Assembly: GCA_041609995.1 (NCBI GenBank)
Contig: JBFIPU010000032.1
Location: 1 to 25,921, forward strand
DNA from: JABDOU01 sp041609995
GTDB taxonomy: Bacteria > Actinomycetota > Acidimicrobiia > Spongiisociales > SHLN01
DNA length: 25,921 nucleotides
Reading direction: 5' to 3'
Shown piece after piece: positions 20,149 to 25,921 of this stretch (its first letter is position 1; each line of letters starts with the position of its first letter). A program made the position numbers and the translations under genes. Under the pieces are notes generated by a model that saw only the letters and a program-made list of their open reading frames with translations, did no database searches and had not been told where the DNA came from.

Positions 20149-21513
20149 ATGTCCGCTGTGAAGCCCCCTGTCACTGAACGCCCTACGTGGGTGCAGTCAG
20201 ATCGAACCGTACCAACCCTCTTCGTGCGGCCGGTCCGTCGCTTCATGGACCTGGAGGCATCATCGGGCGTCGTACTTCTCGTCATGGCGGTGGTGGCCCT
20301 GGTGTGGGCCAACAGCGCTTGGGCCGATGCCTATTTCACGATTCTCGACTTCCATCTGGTGATCGAACTGGGCGAGCTCCACCTGCTCGATGAGTCCATT
20401 CGCCATCTGATCAACGATGGGTTCATGGCGCTGTTCTTCTTCGTGGTGGGAATGGAGATCAAGCGAGAGTTGGTGCTCGGAGAGCTGAAGGATCCCAAGA
20501 CGGCGGCGCTACCCGCCATTGCGGCCCTCGGCGGGATGGTGGTCCCGGCTTTGATCTACGTCTTCATGGCCAATGGGGTAGAAGGGGCAGAGGCCGGGTG
20601 GGGAATACCGATGGCAACGGATATCGCCTTCTCGATCGGCATTGTGGCCCTGCTCGGACGGAGGGTTCCGCTGACGGCCAAACTCTTCCTGCTGGCGTTG
20701 GCCATCGTCGACGACATCGGAGCCATCGCGGTGATCGCACTGTTCTACACGAGCGACCTGTCGATTGGCTGGCTGATGGGGGCGATCGGAATGCTCGCCC
20801 TGATCTATGGGCTGTCGAGGACCAACGTGCGGCTCGTCGGCGTCTACTGGGTTCTGGGCTTCCTGGCGTGGTACGCCATGCTGGAGAGCGGAGTGCACGC
20901 GACTCTCGCGGGCGTCGCGATCGGATTGATCACCCCGGCCTCACCCTTCTATTCGAGTCGCGAATACGATGCCCGGGCTCGCCGCATCATTGAGTTGTAC
21001 TCGGCCGACGACACCACCCAGGATGCCCGGGAACAGGTGGACTTCGAGGTGCTGGCGCTCGCCAAGGTCGCACGCGACTCGGTGGCGCCGCTGACCCGGC
21101 TCGAGCACGGCCTGGCGCCTTGGACGTCGTTCTTGGTGGTTCCCCTGTTCGCGCTGGCCAACGCCGGGGTGAGGTTCGAGGGCGTCGACATCGGCGAAGC
21201 CGTGACCAGTGGCGTCGCCCTGGGGGTTGCTTTGGGCCTGGTGGTTGGCAAGACGGTCGGGGTCACGTTGTTCGCATGGCTGGCAGTCCGCATCGGCGCA
21301 GGGGTGTTGCCACGCGGGTCCAACTGGCGCATGATCACCGGCCTCGCCATGCTGGCCGGAGTGGGGTTCACCGTGTCGCTGTTCATCACCGAGCTGGCCT
21401 TCGAAGGAGAAGCGCTGCTCACGGATCTGGCCAAGATCGGCATCTTCATCGGATCGCTGGTGGCCGGGGTCGCCGGCTATCTGCTACTGCGCATGCGGCC
21501 CAGAACCGCGTAA
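20149..21513 (+). CDS. Na+/H+ antiporter NhaA
   Basis: A 454-residue, roughly twelve-helix inner-membrane antiporter. It expels Na+ (or Li+) in exchange for protons and sets intracellular pH. The ion-binding pair is Asp188-Asp189 in LAIVDDIGAIAVIALFY. The unwound-helix motif is ATDIAFSIG (Thr157, Asp158), and Lys368 in VVGKTVGV matches Lys300 of the E. coli protein. FFFVVGMEIKRELVLGEL is the usual early signature. It is about 65 residues longer than E. coli NhaA. The excess is a charged loop around 270-310 and an N-terminal extension of about 30 residues, both common in actinobacterial members. It is divergent from the helicase and followed 78 bp later by the pyrophosphatase, which has its own promoter. 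Confidence 0.95.
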   Translation: MSAVKPPVTERPTWVQSDRTVPTLFVRPVRRFMDLEASSGVVLLVMAVVALVWANSAWADAYFTILDFHLVIELGELHLLDESIRHLINDGFMALFFFVVGMEIKRELVLGELKDPKTAALPAIAALGGMVVPALIYVFMANGVEGAEAGWGIPMATDIAFSIGIVALLGRRVPLTAKLFLLALAIVDDIGAIAVIALFYTSDLSIGWLMGAIGMLALIYGLSRTNVRLVGVYWVLGFLAWYAMLESGVHATLAGVAIGLITPASPFYSSREYDARARRIIELYSADDTTQDAREQVDFEVLALAKVARDSVAPLTRLEHGLAPWTSFLVVPLFALANAGVRFEGVDIGEAVTSGVALGVALGLVVGKTVGVTLFAWLAVRIGAGVLPRGSNWRMITGLAMLAGVGFTVSLFITELAFEGEALLTDLAKIGIFIGSLVAGVAGYLLLRMRPRTA

Positions 21514-21531
21514 CCGGCGACCCTCTTCGCC

Positions 21532-21560
21532 GTGACGCGGCCAACCCAGCCGCCTATACT
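21532..21560 (+). promoter_or_regulatory. Promoter of the membrane pyrophosphatase gene
   Basis: GTGACG (21532-21537) lies 17 bases from TATACT (21555-21560), the best -35/-10 pair I found. A leader of about 25 bases with AGGAG (21581-21585) leads to the GTG start. It suggests strong expression independent of nhaA. Confidence 0.6.
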
Positions 21561-21591
21561 CGCCGGGATTTTCCCCCTCTAGGAGCATGTA

Positions 21592-23649
21592 GTGGACCCC
21601 GACATCTGGATCTGGCTCGCCGGCGCGGCCGCCCTGGCAGCATTGGGCCTGGCAGCCGTGTTCGCCAGAGAAGTGGTGGCCGCCAGCCCGGGGAACGACC
21701 GCATGGTGGAGATCGGATCGGCGATCCGCGAGGGCGCCATGGCGTTCCTCAAGCGCGAGTACACCTGGGTGTCGGGGTTCGTGGTGGTGATGACGATCTT
21801 GATCCTGTCCCTGTTGGACAATGGCTGGGCCAAAGCGATTGCCTATGTGTTCGGGGCCTTGTTGTCCGGTTTCGCCGGGTTCGTCGGCATGCGGATCGCC
21901 ACGGCCGCCAACAACCGCACGGCCGAGGCGGCCCGGGTCGGTGGCGTCCAACTGGCGCTGCCGCTCGCCTTCCGCGGGGGAGCGGTGATGGGGTTTTCGG
22001 TCGCCGGCCTCGGCTTGTTCGGGTTCGTATTGATGTTCCTGGTGTGGGTCGAGTGGGTCGAGATCAGCCTCCCGTTCGACGTAGTGGCCGCCATGGGCCT
22101 GGGGGCCTCCTCGATTGCGCTCTTCGCCCGTGTCGGGGGTGGCATCTACACCAAGGCGGCCGACGTCGGTGCCGACCTGGTCGGCAAGGTCGAAGCCGGC
22201 ATCCCCGAAGATGACCCGCGCAACCCGGCCACCATTGCTGACAACGTCGGCGACAATGTGGGGGACGTGGCGGGCATGGGGGCCGACCTGTTCGAGAGCT
22301 ACGTCGGCTCGCTCGTGGCACCGATCGTCTTTGCGGCCGTGGTCTTCCAGGGCGAGGCGTTCCTGCCGGCGGCGATCGCCTATCCGCTCGCCATTGCCGC
22401 CGTTGGCATGGTGGCCTCCATCGTCGGGGCCTTCCTCGTGAAACCGCGACACGCCGACGACCTCGCCTCCGCCCTCCACCGCGGTACCAACACCGCCATG
22501 CTCCTTGCCGCCGGCGTGACACTGGTTGTCGCGCTCCTGCTCTTCGGTGACACCGCCGGTGTCACCAACCCGATCGGCCTCTGGATCGCCGTTGTCATCG
22601 GTCTGGTCGTGGGGTGGCTGATCGGAAAGATCTCGGAGTGGTTCACCAGCGACCACTACGGCATCGTGAAGGAAATCGCCGCCCAGGCAGAAACCGGTCC
22701 GGCCACCCTTACACTGGCCGGCATTGCCGAGGGGAAGCGGTCGGCGGCCTACTCCGTCATCGTCGCCGTGATTGGCATCTGGGGGGCATTCGTCGCCGCC
22801 GACTGGGCGCTCGACGCCTCCAACGCCGGCATCTACGGCGTTGCCGTCGCCGCCATCGGTGTGCTGGCAACCCTCGGGATCACGGTGTCAGTAGACGCCT
22901 ACGGGCCAATCGCCGACAACGCAGGCGGGATCGCCGAGATGGCCCACCTCGACCCCGAAGTGCGCCAGGTGACCGACGCTCTCGACTCGCTCGGCAACAC
23001 CACGGCCGCCGTTGCGAAGGGCTTCGCCATCGCATCTGCCGCTGTCACCGCTCTGGCGCTGTTCTTCTCGTTCACCGAGGCGGCCGGTATCGAAGGGCTC
23101 AACATCCTCGAGCTTCCGGTGACCCTTGGCCTGTTCCTGGGAGGCATGTTCCCGTTCTTGTTTGCGGCGATGACCATCCAGGCGGTAGGTCGGGCCGCGT
23201 TCCAGATGATCGAAGAGGTGCGACGACAGTTTCGGGACATCCCCGGGCTGCGCGAGGGCGATCCGAGCGCCAAGGCCGACTATGCCCGCTGCGTCGACAT
23301 CTCCACGGCCTCGGCCCTGCGAGAGATGCTCGTCCCCGGCGGACTGGCGATCGCTCTGCCCATCATCATCGGCTTCATTTCGGTCCAGGCGCTGGGAGGC
23401 TTCCTGGCCGGGGCGTTGGTCGTGGGATTCCTACTGGCGATATACATGGCCAACGCCGGTGGAGCGTGGGACAACGCCAAGAAGTTCATCGAGGCAGGTG
23501 CCTTCGGAGGCAAAGGCTCCGATGCACACAAGGCGGCGGTGGTGGGTGACACCATCGGCGACCCGTTCAAGGACACGAGTGGCCCTTCGATGAACATCGT
23601 CATCAAGGTGATGACCATCGTTTCCTTGATTTTCGCGACCGCCTTCTGA
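21592..23649 (+). CDS. Membrane-bound ion-pumping pyrophosphatase HppA
   Basis: A 685-residue, sixteen-helix enzyme that hydrolyses cytoplasmic pyrophosphate and pumps H+ and/or Na+ outwards. Signatures are GGGIYTKAADVGADLVGKVE (182-201) and DDPRNPATIADNVGDNVGDV (207-226). A third is the late block GDTIGDPFKDTSGPSMNI. At the K+ determinant it reads GNTTAAVAKG (468-477), with Ala472 and Ala475. K+-independent enzymes carry Lys at the first of these, so this one should need K+. Whether it pumps H+ or Na+ I cannot tell. The start is GTG 21592, with AGGAG six bases upstream. Adjacent NhaA could use or balance the gradients it makes. Confidence 0.96.
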   Translation: MDPDIWIWLAGAAALAALGLAAVFAREVVAASPGNDRMVEIGSAIREGAMAFLKREYTWVSGFVVVMTILILSLLDNGWAKAIAYVFGALLSGFAGFVGMRIATAANNRTAEAARVGGVQLALPLAFRGGAVMGFSVAGLGLFGFVLMFLVWVEWVEISLPFDVVAAMGLGASSIALFARVGGGIYTKAADVGADLVGKVEAGIPEDDPRNPATIADNVGDNVGDVAGMGADLFESYVGSLVAPIVFAAVVFQGEAFLPAAIAYPLAIAAVGMVASIVGAFLVKPRHADDLASALHRGTNTAMLLAAGVTLVVALLLFGDTAGVTNPIGLWIAVVIGLVVGWLIGKISEWFTSDHYGIVKEIAAQAETGPATLTLAGIAEGKRSAAYSVIVAVIGIWGAFVAADWALDASNAGIYGVAVAAIGVLATLGITVSVDAYGPIADNAGGIAEMAHLDPEVRQVTDALDSLGNTTAAVAKGFAIASAAVTALALFFSFTEAAGIEGLNILELPVTLGLFLGGMFPFLFAAMTIQAVGRAAFQMIEEVRRQFRDIPGLREGDPSAKADYARCVDISTASALREMLVPGGLAIALPIIIGFISVQALGGFLAGALVVGFLLAIYMANAGGAWDNAKKFIEAGAFGGKGSDAHKAAVVGDTIGDPFKDTSGPSMNIVIKVMTIVSLIFATAF

Positions 23650-23699
23650 CCGGGAACCACGCCGCGATCGGGCGCCGTCGTATCGGCGTGAAGGAAGCC

Positions 23700-24299
23700 G
23701 TGAAGTTTCTGTCGATGATGGCCATCCTCATCGGGTTGACTGTTGTGATTGCCGGCCCAGCTCTCGCTTGCTCGCAGGCCGAGGCGATTCCGTTGGCGGA
23801 GCTGGCCACGGGTCGTATCGGGGACCGGGCCGTTGCCGGCGTGTACGAGCAGCGCCACATCGCCGCCGCCCCCAGCCTGCTGGTGCGGGATGAGAGGACC
23901 GTGTCGGTGGTCACCCGCTATTGGGGGGATCCGCCACCCGACGTCGGGCCGGTCGTTCATGGCCGGCAGACGATTCTCTATCAGGATTCATGCGGCAACG
24001 AGGCCGGACAAAAAGGAATGGTCGGCTACGGCTGGACCTGGGTGGGCGAAACCTCGCGGGAACGTGGCCTTCCCTGGGTGACCCTGGGGGACGCCGGAAC
24101 GTGGGAAACCGTCGGAACCATCGACGCCGGGCAAGAGGCTCTCCTCGAGGCCGCCTTTGGCGATCCCCAGATACTGGAGGTCAGCCTGTTCGACCGGGTT
24201 CTGTCTCACGGGTTGCTCTGGTGGCCACCAGCCGCCCTGACTGCCTTGGTGGCGAGCATCGGATACGGCGTCATGCGTCTCCGTCGACGCGTCTCATAA
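23700..24299 (+). CDS. Exported protein with C-terminal membrane anchor, unknown function
   Basis: A 199-residue protein that I do not recognise. The signal peptide is clear (VKFLSMMAILIGLTVVIAG), ending in ALA before Cys. The order A-L-A-C fits signal peptidase I better than a lipobox. The outside part has two cysteines (ACSQAEA and QDSCGNEAG) that may form a disulphide, and several Trp/Gly-rich strands (GYGWTWVGETS). A membrane helix near 173-192 and the tail RLRRRVS anchor it. I prefer the GTG at 23700, with AAGGAA just upstream. The GTG at 23688 is possible but gives a less typical signal peptide. It follows the pyrophosphatase by 50 bp in the same direction and may share its transcript. 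A functional link is not evident. Confidence 0.68.
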   Translation: MKFLSMMAILIGLTVVIAGPALACSQAEAIPLAELATGRIGDRAVAGVYEQRHIAAAPSLLVRDERTVSVVTRYWGDPPPDVGPVVHGRQTILYQDSCGNEAGQKGMVGYGWTWVGETSRERGLPWVTLGDAGTWETVGTIDAGQEALLEAAFGDPQILEVSLFDRVLSHGLLWWPPAALTALVASIGYGVMRLRRRVS

Positions 24300-24637
24300 C
24301 AATGCCCCCACCGTCGCGATCCTCGTCTCAGCCGGGAAGCGGCTACTTCGGGTTGGGAAGGTCTCGGCTGCGTCGGCCCGGTCAGAGCAACGACCGACCG
24401 CGGCCGCCAACAAACTCGAGGCCGTGACCGGAAAGGCGACCTTCGCCACGGTCCATTCTGTATCCGGCATGCTGCTGCGTGGCGAGCCGCACGCTGATGA
24501 CCGGAGAGCACTAGACCATCGCAACGTCTGGGCGATCTCGCCGGGATGTACCAATCGGCGGGTGGAGTCGAGGGAACAATGTCAAGGCCTCATCCCCTGG
24601 CCTGCCACGGGACGCCGTCGTGGCTCCGTCGTCTTCG
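24300..24637. other. Gene-free gap between convergent genes
   Basis: This is the largest convergent gap in the window, 338 bp, while others are 0-91 bp. A frame of 74 codons at 24424-24648 and several minus-strand frames exist, but none has a start signal, a recognisable domain or a sensible composition. I see no terminator hairpin with a T run, tRNA or repeat. It may be decayed coding sequence. Confidence 0.5.
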
Positions 24638-25921
24638 TTACGGCTTGACGACCGTGATGATGGTCCCGTTGCTGTCTCCGTCTGGATCGTGGTTATCACC
24701 GCTCGCGTAAGGCAGCGTGGCGTGATTCGCTCCGGTCACCGTGAATGTGACGCTGTTTGCCCTGCGATTGATGTTGTTTCGGGTCACCGAGCACTGTCCT
24801 GCGCCGTTCGTTACACAGGAACCCGAGCCGCTGGCTCCGTCGCTCCACGTACCGCTGATGGTCGCTTGTGCAACGGGATTCTCATCCACATCGTGAACGG
24901 TCACCGTCACAGTCGCATTCCATTTCCCGCCGCGAGCGGCCGGTACGGACGATCCATCGAGATCACCCACATGGATGGTCGGGTCCGCAATGTTGTCGAC
25001 GACCACGTTGTGGCCGTCGGAGCCGGTCTGTCCAAGCGTGTCGGTAGCGGTTGCGGACACCACGTGGGGGCCGTCGGGGACGGTCGTGGAATCCCATGTC
25101 AGTGCGTAGGGCGCCGTCGTGTCTACGCCGATCGAGTTGCCATCAACGAAGAACTCCACTTGGGTGACGTCGCTGTCGTCAGAAGCAGTCGCCGCCACAG
25201 ACACCGACGTCCCACTGACCGCCGCCCCTTCCGCAGGACTGGTGAGCGTTGCGGTGGGAGGACTGTCGGTAGGGCCGAGATTGGGTCGCAGGACGAACAA
25301 GCCTTGCTCGATTCCGCTCACCACCACGATGCCGCTGTTGAAATAGGGGTAGTTGCTCCAGCTTCCGTTGAATTGGGGCGCATCGTCAGCCGGATAGATA
25401 TCGAAGAACGCAACCTCGGTCAATGACGCCTTGGCGACCCCGCTGATATCGAGAATGCGGAGGCCGGACCGGTAATTCGACTGGTAGGAGAAGTCGCCCT
25501 TGACATACTGGTTGTGATCGATGGCCGGGTTGCCACTGTCGTAGCCACCGACGAGGAGCGGGGCGTCTAGGTCAGCCAGGTCGAAGACCCGGGTGCGGGT
25601 GTTGTGACCGAGGTTGACTTCGTCGAGCTCGTCGTCCAACAAGAAATGCCTCTGGTCATCGGTGAACCAACCTTGATGGGCGTATTGTGCTCCTGGATAG
25701 CCCGTGCGGGAGAGCTGGACCGGGTTGTTCTTGTCTGTCACATCGACGATGGTGATGGTGTCCTCGTTGGAGTTGACACAGATCTCCTTGCCTTGATGAT
25801 CGAAATCGGGTCCCGCATAGTTCACGCACTGAGCGTCGTGCGTGTAGCCATCGGCGCTATAACACCCTTCGAATCTGGGACTCGTCGGATTCTGGATATT
25901 GACCATGTGAAGTCCGCCGGA
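24638..25921 (-). CDS. Secreted choice-of-anchor-B / LVIVD-repeat protein with Ig-like modules (N-terminus missing)
   Basis: At least 427 residues are visible. The frame continues past the right edge (SGGLHMVNIQ), so the signal peptide and start are outside. The first ~215 residues hold beta-propeller-like LVIVD repeats, as in 'choice-of-anchor B family' proteins: HMVNIQNPTSPRFEG, TITIVDVTDKNNP, TRVFDLADLDAP and LRILDISGVA. Next is a bacterial Ig-like domain (PPTATLTSPAEGAAV to TATDTLGQTGSDG) of about 85 residues, then a second beta module with two cysteines (GSCVTNGAGQC). It ends NGTIITVVKP, with no LPXTG, membrane helix or other anchor at the C-terminus, so it is probably released or held non-covalently. 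Function is unknown; cell-surface binding is plausible. It should be read as partial, 5' incomplete. Confidence 0.85.
   Translation of the reverse strand, partial: SGGLHMVNIQNPTSPRFEGCYSADGYTHDAQCVNYAGPDFDHQGKEICVNSNEDTITIVDVTDKNNPVQLSRTGYPGAQYAHQGWFTDDQRHFLLDDELDEVNLGHNTRTRVFDLADLDAPLLVGGYDSGNPAIDHNQYVKGDFSYQSNYRSGLRILDISGVAKASLTEVAFFDIYPADDAPQFNGSWSNYPYFNSGIVVVSGIEQGLFVLRPNLGPTDSPPTATLTSPAEGAAVSGTSVSVAATASDDSDVTQVEFFVDGNSIGVDTTAPYALTWDSTTVPDGPHVVSATATDTLGQTGSDGHNVVVDNIADPTIHVGDLDGSSVPAARGGKWNATVTVTVHDVDENPVAQATISGTWSDGASGSGSCVTNGAGQCSVTRNNINRRANSVTFTVTGANHATLPYASGDNHDPDGDSNGTIITVVKP

Noticed and set aside
23658..23690. CACGCCG/CGGCGTG inverted repeat as the hppA terminator
   Set aside because: The loop is 19 nt, no T run follows, and the right arm enters the region of the next gene's start.
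24424..24648. 74-codon open frame in the right-hand gap
   Set aside because: It has no start signal, no hydrophobic or domain pattern and overlaps the end of the secreted protein. It is more likely chance.
1..25921. CRISPR array, tRNA, rRNA, insertion sequence or phage genes
   Set aside because: No regularly spaced repeats, cloverleaf sequences, transposase motifs or phage proteins were seen on either strand.

Overview
The window looks like a chromosomal segment of a high-GC, compact bacterium, most likely an actinomycetote. The best evidence for this is the block from about 10178 to 20011: a HAD-IB phosphatase, a CpaE/TadZ-like protein, TadA, TadB, TadC, an Flp-type pilin, TadE, a TadE-like protein and, after an insertion of six genes, a DUF1998-type DExH helicase. 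This reproduces the gene order that Actinobacteria such as Mycobacterium keep around Rv3649-Rv3661. Frequent GTG starts and many -10 boxes (TANNNT) placed 6-7 nt before the start codon also fit that phylum. I cannot name the genus. I see no rRNA, tRNA, CRISPR array, insertion sequence or phage gene.

Layout. 1-265: a 13-bp tandem repeat and a GNRA-loop hairpin, with no gene. 266-2153 (minus): a cytosolic NarX-type histidine kinase, a NarL-type response regulator and a stand-alone receiver. 2548-5333 (plus): tldD-tldE, overlapping by 4 bp. 5405-6433 (plus): an 11-mer-repeat helical protein, a strong terminator hairpin, and two overlapping half-size fluoride channel genes. 6437-7222 (minus): a glycerophosphodiester phosphodiesterase. 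7263-7607 (plus): a small membrane protein with an eight-residue repeat. 7608-9613 (minus): leuC-leuD. 9691-10167 (plus): an exported, C-terminally anchored protein. 10178-10972 (minus): the HAD-IB phosphatase. 11086-14929 (plus): the seven-gene Tad/Flp pilus operon, with nearly every junction overlapping. 14940-17667: two small unknown proteins, an NTF2-fold protein (minus), a DHRS12-like reductase, an MT0933-like antitoxin-family protein and a yeast-type cytosine deaminase. 17759-20011 (minus): the helicase. 20149-23649 (plus): NhaA and a membrane pyrophosphatase. 23700-24299 (plus): an exported protein with a C-terminal anchor. 24300-24637: no supported gene. 24638 to the right edge (minus): a secreted choice-of-anchor-B/LVIVD-repeat protein with Ig-like modules, whose N-terminus lies outside the window.

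How the genes work together. The three-gene signalling operon has no sensor domain of its own. The Tad operon encodes the assembly ATPase, the two-part membrane platform, pilin and minor pilins, but no prepilin peptidase or secretin is in view, and its TadZ-like protein lacks a P-loop. NhaA and the pyrophosphatase form an ion-homeostasis pair, and the pyrophosphatase carries the residues of the K+-dependent class. LeuC and LeuD make isopropylmalate isomerase for leucine synthesis. Recurring features are overlapping or abutting stop codons at convergent gene pairs, and a set of apparently leaderless genes whose -10 box fixes the start codon.
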